Positions 18,574 through 27,118 of a stretch of DNA of 64,000 nt are shown here, in pieces. Origin of the DNA: JACKAQ01 sp020634975 [NCBI: Calditrichia bacterium]. GTDB taxonomy: Bacteria > Calditrichota > Calditrichia > RBG-13-44-9. Below the pieces are notes generated by a model. The model was not told the origin of the DNA. It saw only the letters and a list, made by a program, of their open reading frames with translations, and ran no database searches. Every line of letters starts with the position of its first letter. The stretch's first letter is position 1. Where the stretch lies: positions 682,001 to 746,000 of the forward strand of contig JACKAQ010000001.1 of the NCBI GenBank assembly GCA_020634975.1, written 5' to 3'. The position numbers and the translations under genes were made by a program.

Positions 18574-20316
18574 GTGGAAACGCAACATCCCGAACAGGAA
18601 AAATCGATAGAAATAATTCGTCTTTTGCTGGTTGACGATGACGATACGCCGGTTCGCCAGTTGCAGGAAAAACTTGCAGAACTGCAACACATCCGCTTCG
18701 AAATTGATCACGAATGTTGTTTGGCCGATGCACTTGAGCGGCTGCAGGAATCCGTTTTTGATCTGATAATGGTGGATCTCACGTTGCCGGATGCCTATGG
18801 CACAGATGTCATTTATCCTTTGCGAACCAACGCGCCGGAAATTCCCATCATCGTGCTTACAGGGTTGGATAACGAAGAAATTGCCATGAAAACCGTTCGT
18901 GAAGGCGTGCAGGATTATCTGGTGAAAGGAAGCATCGAAACCACAACGCTGGCACGGGCGATCCGTTACGCCATCGAGCGGCAGCGGATGTTGCACCAAT
19001 TGGAAAAAGCCCGGCAACTGGAACAATATCTGGCATATCACGATGCGCTGACCGGTTTGCCGAATCGCAAATTGCTGCTGGACCGGCTGCACCAATCGCT
19101 CAGCCGTGCCCGTCGCGGGCAACATTTGGTTGGGCTGCTAAGCCTTGATCTCGACGGGTTCAAAAAAACAAATGATACGTTGGGACACGCCGCCGGCGAT
19201 AATTTGCTAAAAACCGCCGCTGGCCGGCTGCGGGAATCTGTGCGCGAAAGCGATACTGTCGCACGCATCAGCGGCGATGAATTTATGCTGATCATCGATA
19301 ACCTCACCCGTGAACAGGATGCGCTGGTCGTTTGCGAAAAAATTCTGAAAACGCTGTCCCAGCCGTACGAAATCAGCAAACACCGGTTTTACATGACAGC
19401 CAGCATGGGCGTTAGCCTGTATCCGTTTGACGGCAGCGATGTGGAATCGCTCGTCAAAAATGCGGATATCGCAATGTATCGCGCCAAAAGCGATCGCAAT
19501 AACAGTTACCAACTATACAATTTATCGATGGAAGCACAGGCGCAGGAAAAAATGCGGCTGGAAAATGAGCTGCGTCGGCTGCTCGCGGAAGATGCCCAAA
19601 CAGAACTCAGCCTGCATTACCAGCCTGTGTTAAATTTTGAACAAAATTCGATCACATCGCTGGAAGCGCTGGTGCGCTGGCAGCATCCCGAAATGGGCTT
19701 TATTTCGCCGGTTCGCTTTATTCCGATTGCCGAGGAAACCGGGTTGATCGATCCGCTCGGCGAATGGATTATCAACAAAGCGTGTCATCAAAACAAAGTG
19801 TTGCAGGACAACGGCTACACACCGGTTCGGGTGGCAATCAATCTTTCGACCAAACAATTCCGACAACGCGATATTCGCGAAATTATCCACGATGCATTGG
19901 ATTCGTCCGGGCTGAATCCGGAATTTCTGGCACTGGAAATTACCGAATCCAGCGCAATGCAGGATGTGGAATACACCATCCAGATTCTCAAACATTTCAA
20001 AAATCTGGGTGTCCAGATTTCGGTGGATGATTTCGGAACAGGCTATTCTTCGTTGAGTTATCTGAAAAAACTGCCGGCGGATATCCTCAAAATCGATCGC
20101 AGCTTTATCGACGGTGTTCCGGAAGATCGCAATGACACCTCCATTACTGCCGCAATTATTAATCTGGCACACAATCTGGATCTCGCTGTTATCGCCGAAG
20201 GCGTGGAAAACCAGCAGCAGTTCTCTTATCTCCAATCCATGCATTGCGATGAGATGCAGGGATATCATTTCAGTAAACCGCTATCGTTTGAAGAGTTGTG
20301 TAAAATTTTACCTTAA
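18574..20316 (+). CDS. Response regulator with GGDEF and EAL domains (c-di-GMP turnover)
   Basis: About 580 residues: REC domain (about 15-135; phospho-acceptor Asp69 counted from the upstream TTG, with LVDDDD and LVKG), GGDEF domain (about 150-315) and EAL domain (about 325-578). The diguanylate cyclase signature reads SGDEF (234-238) instead of GGDEF; SGDEF variants can still be active. The EAL side keeps EALVRW, NLSTKQF, EITES, DDFGTGYSS and KIDRSF, so phosphodiesterase activity is likely. GGAGG at 18562-18566 favours GTG 18574 over TTG 18571. It heads the signalling island, and its REC domain may be a target of the kinases downstream. Whether it makes or breaks c-di-GMP in total needs an assay. 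Confidence 0.92.
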   Translation: METQHPEQEKSIEIIRLLLVDDDDTPVRQLQEKLAELQHIRFEIDHECCLADALERLQESVFDLIMVDLTLPDAYGTDVIYPLRTNAPEIPIIVLTGLDNEEIAMKTVREGVQDYLVKGSIETTTLARAIRYAIERQRMLHQLEKARQLEQYLAYHDALTGLPNRKLLLDRLHQSLSRARRGQHLVGLLSLDLDGFKKTNDTLGHAAGDNLLKTAAGRLRESVRESDTVARISGDEFMLIIDNLTREQDALVVCEKILKTLSQPYEISKHRFYMTASMGVSLYPFDGSDVESLVKNADIAMYRAKSDRNNSYQLYNLSMEAQAQEKMRLENELRRLLAEDAQTELSLHYQPVLNFEQNSITSLEALVRWQHPEMGFISPVRFIPIAEETGLIDPLGEWIINKACHQNKVLQDNGYTPVRVAINLSTKQFRQRDIREIIHDALDSSGLNPEFLALEITESSAMQDVEYTIQILKHFKNLGVQISVDDFGTGYSSLSYLKKLPADILKIDRSFIDGVPEDRNDTSITAAIINLAHNLDLAVIAEGVENQQQFSYLQSMHCDEMQGYHFSKPLSFEELCKILP

Positions 20317-20389
20317 TTTTTCAATTATATGTCGCAGGATTTGAAATTCAATTCACTGCATAAATTATTAATTGCTGAGGGATTAGCTT

Positions 20390-22471
20390 TTGATACTTTC
20401 AGATTTCTGGAAATATGTTTTTCGCATGTTGTGCGTTTTGGGCACGCTTGCGGGAATGATAATTACCGGCTATACTGTTCTTCAACAACCGGAGTTAATT
20501 CCGGCGGTAAACAACAGTAGCATTTTTTTATACATCGATATTTTATTAATGATGAACGGTGCCGGTTTATTGCTGTGGGGCGAACACCGGCAGCCGGTTG
20601 CTAACCGGATAGCCATCGCTACACTAACCGGAACTGTTGCGGTAGGATTGTTTGCGCTGCTGACGCAAAGCTGGCCGGAAAAACACAGCGAATTTTTGAC
20701 ATTTGCAATTGTGTTAAGCGGCGTTGGAACAGCCAATATTGCAATCCTACTTTCCAAACGGCTGGTAAATTCCGTGAATTTGTTGGGAAACACCAGCGTA
20801 TGGATTTGCGGCATCACCAGTTGCAGCCTGCTCATCATTTCCAGCGAAATTACCCTGCCCGATCTTGCTTCTGTTTGGGAAATTTTCACCAGACATTTGA
20901 TTTTGCTGTTAACCGGCAACGCGCTGATGATTTACACCCGGGAATACGGTCGCCAGCGTCCCGGTTTTATTCCGCGCTGGAAGCCAAACGTTGCGGGAAT
21001 GACGGCAGCTGTAACCGGTTTGTTTATCTGGTTGATGCTCATTCATGTGTCGCGTCCGGTGCTTTCGGGCATTTTTTTGGTGATCACCGGATTGTTTACG
21101 GTAACCCTCACCATAATGGCCAGATTCGTTCAAACCGCGCGATACCGTGCGATGCGACTGGTAGCCGCTCAGAAAGAAGAAGCACGGATGCTCCGCGAAC
21201 TCCGCCATTCGCGGGATAAATTGCTGGAACGCAAACGCCAGTTGGAGCAAAACAACAGAGAGCTGGCACTGGAAATCAAACTGCGCAGAAACGCCGAAAA
21301 AAAATTGCAAGAAAGCGAAAGCCGGTTGCAGGCGTTGTTTAACACAGCGGCAGACGGCATTATTACCATCGATGAATACGGCAAAATTGAAACGATCAAC
21401 CAGGCCGCACTGAAGATGTTCAATTTCCCGGTTGCGGAAATGATTCAGGAAAATTTCTCAAAACTGATTCCCGTTTTGAATGATTCCGGAAATCATTCGG
21501 ATTTCAATAATTTTATCCGCGAAACGCTCAACCAGCACAATCGCCGCCGGGAGCTGCACGGCAGGCGCAAAAACGGCGATTTGTTTCCGCTGTCTATGGC
21601 GCTCAGCGAAGTTCAACTGAATGATCGATTGCTTTACACTGCCATCATTCACGATATTACAGCCCGGAAAAAATCGGAACAACGGCTGCGATCGTATACG
21701 GCACAGCTCGCACGTACCAACCAGGAATTAAAAGAATTTGCCAACGTCGCATCGCACGATCTTCAGGAACCGTTGCGGAAAATTCGTGCATTCAGCGATC
21801 GCATTGAGCAGCAGGTTGCCGGTGACGAACAATCCCGCGATTATCTGAATCGCATACAAAGCGCGGCAGAGCGTATGCAGCAGTTGATCAACGACTGGCT
21901 CACATTCTCCCGGATCACCACTAACGCCCAACCATTTAGCACGGTGGATCTCAACAAGGTGACGATGGAGGTTCTCAGCGATTTCGAAAAACATATTTCT
22001 CCGGCGCAAACTGAGTTGCATTTTTCCGGCATTCGCAACATCGAGGCTGATTCACAGCAAATTCAGCAATTGCTGCACAACATTATTCAAAACTCTATCA
22101 AGTTCAAAAATAACAACGCCTTAAAACTTAACATCAGCGGCAGATGGTTGCCAGACAGTCAGCACGAAAACAATGGACAATCCCAAAACAATGGTCTCGT
22201 CGAGCTTTCCATTCGCGATAACGGCATTGGTTTTGATGAAAAATATATCGGAAAAATTTTCATGCTTTTTCAGCGATTGAACAGCCACTCCCGATATCCG
22301 GGAACGGGTGTGGGGCTGGCAATTTGCCAAAAAATTGTGGAACGCCACGGCGGCTATATTCGCGCCAGAAGCGAGCCGGGAAAAGGCACGGAAATTATTG
22401 TTACGCTGCCGGTAAAACAGGCTGACCGGGACAGTCAACATGAGCTATCATCTGAATCAAACAGTAGGTGA
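20390..22471 (+). CDS. Membrane-bound PAS histidine kinase
   Basis: A 693-residue sensor kinase. Seven or eight hydrophobic helices (about 1-245) form an integral-membrane sensor that I cannot match to a named domain. Then follow a coiled coil (about 250-300), a PAS domain (about 303-420, AADGIITIDEYGKIETINQAAL), a HisKA domain with the H-box FANVASHDLQEPLRK (about 445-460) and an HATPase_c domain with N-box QNSIKFKN, DNGIGFD and GTGVGLAICQKIVE. The start is TTG 20390 with GAGG 9 nt upstream. Its TGA overlaps the GTG of the next kinase by 4 nt, so translation is probably coupled. The H-box type is common in kinases paired with Rcp1-like regulators, such as the one at 25239. Confidence 0.9.
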   Translation: MILSDFWKYVFRMLCVLGTLAGMIITGYTVLQQPELIPAVNNSSIFLYIDILLMMNGAGLLLWGEHRQPVANRIAIATLTGTVAVGLFALLTQSWPEKHSEFLTFAIVLSGVGTANIAILLSKRLVNSVNLLGNTSVWICGITSCSLLIISSEITLPDLASVWEIFTRHLILLLTGNALMIYTREYGRQRPGFIPRWKPNVAGMTAAVTGLFIWLMLIHVSRPVLSGIFLVITGLFTVTLTIMARFVQTARYRAMRLVAAQKEEARMLRELRHSRDKLLERKRQLEQNNRELALEIKLRRNAEKKLQESESRLQALFNTAADGIITIDEYGKIETINQAALKMFNFPVAEMIQENFSKLIPVLNDSGNHSDFNNFIRETLNQHNRRRELHGRRKNGDLFPLSMALSEVQLNDRLLYTAIIHDITARKKSEQRLRSYTAQLARTNQELKEFANVASHDLQEPLRKIRAFSDRIEQQVAGDEQSRDYLNRIQSAAERMQQLINDWLTFSRITTNAQPFSTVDLNKVTMEVLSDFEKHISPAQTELHFSGIRNIEADSQQIQQLLHNIIQNSIKFKNNNALKLNISGRWLPDSQHENNGQSQNNGLVELSIRDNGIGFDEKYIGKIFMLFQRLNSHSRYPGTGVGLAICQKIVERHGGYIRARSEPGKGTEIIVTLPVKQADRDSQHELSSESNSR

Positions 22472-24396
22472 GTGTTTTGGAAAAGCAGATTCAACAACTG
22501 GATATTGGCGAAGCGGCATTGCTCAACGCGCTGTCGTTTGGGGCGTTTGTTTTGGATAAACAACGGGTTGTGCATTTCTGGAATCAGCGAATTGCGGAAT
22601 GGACAAACATATCGACAAATGAAATACAAGGTCGCCATATTTCCGAGTTCTTTCCCGCATTTACAGATGACTGGTGCGAGCAACAGCTGACGCCGGTATT
22701 TGAGAATGGATCATCCGTTGTGGTGCTGTCATCCTGCATGGCTCCGCAACCGGAAAAACCGGGATTTTATTCGCAATCCGCATTCGGCGAAAAGGAAATT
22801 TCCGTGACGCCGGTTGCCATTCAGCCAGCCGGCGAAAACGCCGCACTATTTATTATTCAGGAAATGAGTGCATTTTCCGCACGATTGCAAAGCTACCGGA
22901 TTAATCAAAAAAACAATACGGGAAACACATCGTTTCTCGACAAAAATGATGAGAAAGAATTTCAGCGACTCAACCAGAAATTGGGGTTGCATTTTATCAA
23001 ACGCACCGCGGCTTTGGTTGCATCGGATGAACGTTATCGGTCATTGTTCGAAAATGTGCCATCTGCATTGTTTGAAGTGCATTACGGCAAGCTGCGCAAA
23101 CATTTATTGGGGATTTTTGAAAACTACCAACCCTTTGCACCGGAAGCTTTTTTGGCAAAATATCCGCAGGCGATAACAGAATGGCTGCAACTGCTGCACA
23201 TCGAAAACGCCAACAAAGTAGCCCTGCAAATGTATGGCGCAAACTTTCCCAGCGAGCTAACACCAGAAAACACGTTGTTCAACAGCGAAGATTCCCGGAA
23301 AATGTTGCTCAGCCAATTAAAGGCGTTTTGGAAAAGCCAATCGCCATTTGTTGCCGAATTTGATACCACGCTCCCGGATGGCAACGCAATTTACGTCAGT
23401 TTTCGGGCTGCAATTGCGCCGGGCAGCCAAAAATCGTGGCAAAAAATATTGATCAGCGTGGTAGATATTACCGCCCGGAAAGTAGCCGAACGCGAATTGG
23501 AACATGCCCGCGAAGTGCTGGAACGCCGGGTATTGGAGCGCACCGCCGAACTCGCAGAAACCAACTGGGCACTAAAAATCGAGGTGTCTGAACGGCAAGC
23601 CATCGAATACACCCTGCGCAATACGCTGGATGAACTGAAGCGCTCCAATCGCGAGTTGGATGAATTTGCTTCCATCGCATCGCACGATTTGAAAGAGCCG
23701 CTGCGAAAAGTGCAAACCTTTGGCGACCGTCTGCGGCATTATTGCGAATCGAAACTGGATGATCGCGCAATGGATTATCTCTCCCGGATGGAAAACGCTG
23801 CCAAACGAATGGAGACGTTTATCGACAGCCTGCTGTCACTCTCCCGGGTAACCACCAAAGCGCGCCCATTTGTACCGGTGGATTTGGAAAATGTGTGCAA
23901 AGAAGTGCTGCGAGATCTGGAAATCCGCATTGAACAAACGTGTGGCGAAGTGCGCATGGCACCCTTGCCGACAATTGATGCAGACGCACTGCAAATGCAT
24001 CAGTTGTTCCAAAACCTCATCGGAAATGCGCTCAAATTTCACAAGCCGGATACACCGCCAATTGTCGAAATTTTTACCGAAACACCACCCGACAACGACG
24101 ATGGACAATGTATTTTGATCATACAGGACAACGGCATTGGCATTCCCCAAAGTCATCGGGAACAGGTATTTAAGCCGTTTCAGCGATTGCACAGCCGGAG
24201 CACATACGAAGGAACCGGAATGGGGCTGGCAATTTGCCAAAAAATTGTCAATCGCCACAGTGGCACCATCAACATTTCCGAAAGCGCTGCAAAAGGCAGC
24301 CGTTTTGAAATTGTTTTGCCGGTTCGGCATATTGTTCCCCAAAAAGAGCCTGACAAAAAGATAGCTTTGCTTACCGAAACAGAAATAAATACATAA
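22468..24396 (+). CDS. Soluble PAS histidine kinase
   Basis: A 642-residue kinase without membrane helices. It has a PAS domain (about 10-130, FGAFVLDKQRVVHFWNQRIAEW), a second and more diverged PAS-like segment (about 190-345), a coiled coil with RVLERTAELAETN (about 350-400), HisKA with H-box FASIASHDLKEPLRK (about 408) and HATPase_c with QNLIGNALKFH, DNGIGIP and GTGMGLAICQKIVN. The catalytic half closely resembles that of the upstream kinase, so the two probably arose by duplication with exchange of the sensor. GTG start at 22468 overlaps the previous stop. The likely partners are the REC proteins at 24527 and 25239. Confidence 0.9.
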   Translation: MSVLEKQIQQLDIGEAALLNALSFGAFVLDKQRVVHFWNQRIAEWTNISTNEIQGRHISEFFPAFTDDWCEQQLTPVFENGSSVVVLSSCMAPQPEKPGFYSQSAFGEKEISVTPVAIQPAGENAALFIIQEMSAFSARLQSYRINQKNNTGNTSFLDKNDEKEFQRLNQKLGLHFIKRTAALVASDERYRSLFENVPSALFEVHYGKLRKHLLGIFENYQPFAPEAFLAKYPQAITEWLQLLHIENANKVALQMYGANFPSELTPENTLFNSEDSRKMLLSQLKAFWKSQSPFVAEFDTTLPDGNAIYVSFRAAIAPGSQKSWQKILISVVDITARKVAERELEHAREVLERRVLERTAELAETNWALKIEVSERQAIEYTLRNTLDELKRSNRELDEFASIASHDLKEPLRKVQTFGDRLRHYCESKLDDRAMDYLSRMENAAKRMETFIDSLLSLSRVTTKARPFVPVDLENVCKEVLRDLEIRIEQTCGEVRMAPLPTIDADALQMHQLFQNLIGNALKFHKPDTPPIVEIFTETPPDNDDGQCILIIQDNGIGIPQSHREQVFKPFQRLHSRSTYEGTGMGLAICQKIVNRHSGTINISESAAKGSRFEIVLPVRHIVPQKEPDKKIALLTETEINT

Positions 24397-24526
24397 CGGC
24401 ACATCGCATATTGATTTGCCAGCGTAAACCCAGCGAATCTGTCACTTAAGATTGCCGGATTTTCGTCGATAACCATCACAACTGAAACGCAGAATTATAG
24501 CCGAATTGAAAGCTACGGAGATTCCG

Positions 24527-25237
24527 ATGACAGATGAAACACTGCGGGTTTTATTGGTTGATGACGACGAAGACGACTACATCATCACCAGAGATTTATT
24601 GAACGAAATTGAAGGGCGCCGATACCATCTGGATTGGATCGAAACGGCGAAGGAAGCGGCATCGCAAATGAAAGCGAATACCTACGATGTTTATCTGGTA
24701 GATTACCGCCTGCCAGACAGCACCGGACTGGATTTGATGTGCGAAGTCAAAAATGCGGGTTGCGATTCGCCGATTATTTTTCTCACCGGTCAGGGCGATT
24801 CGGCAATCGACCTGAAGGCAATGGAATCCGGTGCGGCAGATTATCTCATCAAAAGTAAAATTGATGCACAAAGCCTGGAGCGAGCGCTGCGGTACGCAGT
24901 TCAACGCCAAAAAATGAACCAGGCCATCAGTCATGCAGAAAAGCTGAAAACAGCCCAAGAATTAGCCGGAACGGTTTGCCACGAGTTTTCTCAGCCGCTG
25001 CAAATTTTATCACTATCGCTAACCTTGCTGAAAAGCCAGCCGGAGGAGCAAATGCATATCCAGAACTGCCAAAACATGGTAAACCGAATTGGCGAGTTGG
25101 TTCACAAACTGCGCAACATAACCGATCTCAAAAGCCAATCGTATCTGGATCATCATATAATTGACCTCAATGCATCCTCCCAACCGCGCAAAGTAATGGA
25201 AAATTCCCTCAACAAAATGTTGGGTAATGAGGAATAG
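24527..25237 (+). CDS. REC domain fused to a HisKA-like dimerisation domain without ATPase
   Basis: About 236 residues. The REC domain (about 5-125) keeps LVDDDEDD, phospho-acceptor Asp in VYLVDYRLPD, and YLIKSK. It is followed by two helices that look like a kinase DHp domain: AQELAGTVCHEFSQPLQIL has the H-box pattern with a His, and LVHKLRNITDLKSQ fits the second helix. No HATPase_c domain follows and the gene ends 60 residues later. So the protein may receive and pass phosphate, or dimerise with the nearby kinases, but cannot phosphorylate itself. ATG 24527 is preferred to TTG 24506 because GGAG lies 6 nt before it. The stop is followed directly by the next REC gene. Confidence 0.82.
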   Translation: MTDETLRVLLVDDDEDDYIITRDLLNEIEGRRYHLDWIETAKEAASQMKANTYDVYLVDYRLPDSTGLDLMCEVKNAGCDSPIIFLTGQGDSAIDLKAMESGAADYLIKSKIDAQSLERALRYAVQRQKMNQAISHAEKLKTAQELAGTVCHEFSQPLQILSLSLTLLKSQPEEQMHIQNCQNMVNRIGELVHKLRNITDLKSQSYLDHHIIDLNASSQPRKVMENSLNKMLGNEE

Positions 25238-25238
25238 A

Positions 25239-25727
25239 ATGAACATTAAAAGAAACCGAATGAATCATCCGCTTCATATTTTAGTAGCAGAAGATGATCC
25301 GGATGACCAAATGCTCATTCACGATGCTTTTGAAGCAAACAATTTGGGCAGCAGCATTCATTTTGTAGAAAATGGCGAGGAGTTGCTGGATTATATTTTT
25401 CAACGGGAAAAATATGCTGATCCATCCGCTTTCCCGCCACCGGATATGATCATTCTGGATCTGAATATGCCAAAAAAAGACGGCCGGGAAACACTCCGCG
25501 AGATAAAAAATAATGAGCACCTGCGCCTGATTCCGGTCATCGTTCTGACAACCTCCAATTCACAGGATGATATTTCGAAACTTTACCATTTGGGCGTAAA
25601 TTCGTATATCGTAAAGCCATTTACGTTTGACGGGTTAATAAACATCGTAAAATGCATCGATGATTTTTGGTTTAAAACCGCCCGCCTTCCCTACCGCACC
25701 AACCAAAACTCCCTCAATTCATTATAA
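25239..25727 (+). CDS. Rcp1-like single-domain response regulator
   Basis: About 162 residues, essentially one REC domain. The motifs are ILVAEDDPDDQML, the phospho-acceptor in MIILDLNMPKKDGRE, VLTTSNSQDD and YIVKPF. The loop EYADPSAFPPPD-like (REKYADPSAFPPPDMI) between the second helix and the acceptor strand is typical of Rcp1-type regulators that partner phytochrome-like or PAS kinases with an SHDLxEPLRK H-box. ATG 25239 is chosen because GAGG lies just upstream; it begins 1 nt after the previous stop. There is no output domain, so it probably acts by protein contact or passes phosphate to the Hpt protein. Confidence 0.9.
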   Translation: MNIKRNRMNHPLHILVAEDDPDDQMLIHDAFEANNLGSSIHFVENGEELLDYIFQREKYADPSAFPPPDMIILDLNMPKKDGRETLREIKNNEHLRLIPVIVLTTSNSQDDISKLYHLGVNSYIVKPFTFDGLINIVKCIDDFWFKTARLPYRTNQNSLNSL

Positions 25728-25768
25728 CTTAACTGATTTTTATAGGAAAGCGGGTAATGTATGCCCCG

Positions 25769-25784
25769 TTATTATCGATAATAA
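25769..25784. promoter_or_regulatory. Perfect 16-bp palindrome upstream of the Hpt gene
   Basis: TTATTATCGATAATAA is its own reverse complement. It lies about 48 bp before the Hpt start in the 104-bp gap after the Rcp1-like gene. It could be an operator of a dimeric regulator. Confidence 0.45.
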
Positions 25785-25831
25785 TATCGAAAGAAATGCT
25801 AATGGAAAGCGTATAGTTTCAAGGAGGAACA

Positions 25832-26188
25832 ATGGAATTAAACAACGTATTGAATCGTGAAGAATTATTTGCCAGAGTAGATGACGATGTGGAATTACTC
25901 GGCGAATTGATCGAGCTCTTTTTGGAAGATTATCCGGATTTAATTACAGAAATAGAAAAAGCTATTCAACAAAAAGATGCGATCGCCTTAAAAAAAGCAG
26001 CACACACATTAAAAGGCGCAGTGGGTAACTTTTGTGCCGAAGGTGCATTTGAAGCATCCCGCAAACTGGAAGCAATTGGCGCACAAGGTAACCTCGAAAC
26101 AGTTGCAGCCGATTTTCAACAATTGCAGCAAGAAATGCAAAATGTAACCAAAGCGCTTCAGGAAATTTCCCGGGAATATTGCCAATAA
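25832..26188 (+). CDS. Free histidine phosphotransfer (Hpt) protein
   Basis: A 118-residue four-helix Hpt protein. The phosphotransfer signature is AAHTLKGAVGNF (His near residue 57), with acidic first helices (LIELFLEDYPDLITEIE) and the usual length of the family. Such proteins carry phosphate between two REC domains in a multi-step relay. AAGGAGG lies 7 nt before ATG, one of the best ribosome sites in the window. With the REC proteins and kinases just upstream it completes the parts for a phosphorelay. It has its own 104-bp leader with a palindrome, so it may be expressed separately. Confidence 0.9.
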   Translation: MELNNVLNREELFARVDDDVELLGELIELFLEDYPDLITEIEKAIQQKDAIALKKAAHTLKGAVGNFCAEGAFEASRKLEAIGAQGNLETVAADFQQLQQEMQNVTKALQEISREYCQ

Positions 26189-26314
26189 TTATTTTTTCGA
26201 TAGCCCTGTCTGCACTGGCAGGGCTTAACTTCCGGCAGATTTCCTTAACCAACACAAAGCTACTATTTTCATCCAAAATTTTGTAAAACTTCTCTCGCAA
26301 AATAATTTTTCATC

Positions 26315-26343
26315 TTGACCTTTCACCACTGGTAATGTATATT
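26315..26343 (+). promoter_or_regulatory. Sigma-70-type promoter of rplU-rpmA
   Basis: TTGACC (26315-26320), a 17-bp spacer, then TATATT (26338-26343). Transcription would start near 26350, about 40 nt before the rplU start codon. Confidence 0.65.
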
Positions 26344-26388
26344 CCCCGGCTGTAACATGAATTCCACATTCAGTCAGAGGTGTTAAAA

Positions 26389-26700
26389 ATGTATGCAATC
26401 GTAGAAATTGCCGGAAAACAGTTTCGTGTCGAAAAAGACAAAGTGGTGAAGGTACCGTTTCTGAGCTCCGAAGTGGGCGAATCTGTATCTTTCGACAAAG
26501 TGCTCTTTGTAAACCAAAGCAATGATGTCAAAGTTGGTCGCCCGTTAATTGACGGCGCCAAAGTTGACGCCAAAGTACTGGAGCACGGCCGCGATAAAAA
26601 AGTGGTCGTTTTCAAGAAAAAGCGCCGCAAAGGTTACCAGAAGAAAAATGGTCATCGTCAGCACTTTACCAAAATTAAAATCGAAGCAATCGAAGGATAA
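26389..26700 (+). CDS. rplU: 50S ribosomal protein L21
   Basis: A 103-residue protein matching L21 over its full length: MYAIVEIAGKQFRVEKD at the start, then VKVGRPLIDGAKVDAKVL and the basic KKKRRKGYQKKNGHRQ segment that binds 23S rRNA. An upstream in-frame GTG (26380) exists, but ATG 26389 has AGAGG 8 nt before it and matches the family start. It is followed after 15 nt by rpmA, the standard pair in bacteria, with a shared promoter at 26315-26343. Confidence 0.98.
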   Translation: MYAIVEIAGKQFRVEKDKVVKVPFLSSEVGESVSFDKVLFVNQSNDVKVGRPLIDGAKVDAKVLEHGRDKKVVVFKKKRRKGYQKKNGHRQHFTKIKIEAIEG

Positions 26701-26715
26701 GACCGGAGGTAAGTC

Positions 26716-26973
26716 ATGGCTCATAAGAAAGGTGTTGGTAGCTCCCGGAACGGTCGCGATAGCGAATCTAAACGACTTGGTGTTAAAACTTTCGGTGGTG
26801 AATTTGTTACTGCCGGCAGCATCATCATTCGTCAGCGCGGAACGAAAATTCATCCCGGCGAAAATGTTAAACGCGGCGGTGATGACACATTGTTCGCGCT
26901 CATCGACGGACACGTGAAATTCGAACGCAAAGATAAAAAACGCAGCAAAGTTAGCGTTTACCCGGAAGCGTAA
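26716..26973 (+). CDS. rpmA: 50S ribosomal protein L27
   Basis: An 85-residue protein with the L27 start [23 protein letters not shown] and the central [23 protein letters not shown]. There is no N-terminal extension of the Firmicutes type, so the mature start is encoded directly. The N-terminal tail reaches the peptidyl-transferase centre. CCGGAGG precedes ATG. It ends the rplU-rpmA operon; a hairpin terminator follows at 27004. No obgE gene follows, although it often does elsewhere. Confidence 0.98.
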   Translation: MAHKKGVGSSRNGRDSESKRLGVKTFGGEFVTAGSIIIRQRGTKIHPGENVKRGGDDTLFALIDGHVKFERKDKKRSKVSVYPEA

Positions 26974-27003
26974 CCGAACACAAACACAATTTTGATACAA
27001 CGA

Positions 27004-27032
27004 GGGAAGCTCCAACCGGGGTTTCCCTTTTT
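27004..27032 (+). terminator. Rho-independent terminator of rplU-rpmA
   Basis: GGGAAGCTCC pairs with GGGGTTTCCC (two G-T pairs) around the loop AACC, followed by TTTTT. Confidence 0.8.
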
Positions 27033-27118
27033 GTATTTCATGGCATGATTTTGATCGCAATTGAATGTATATTTCTGAAACGATCAACTGTATGTTTCAT
27101 TATTTACAGGAGGAAATC

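Noticed and set aside
26202-26225. Terminator after the Hpt gene
   Set aside because: AGCCCTG/CAGGGCT forms a 7-bp stem, but no T-tract follows on the plus strand, so I did not list it as a terminator.
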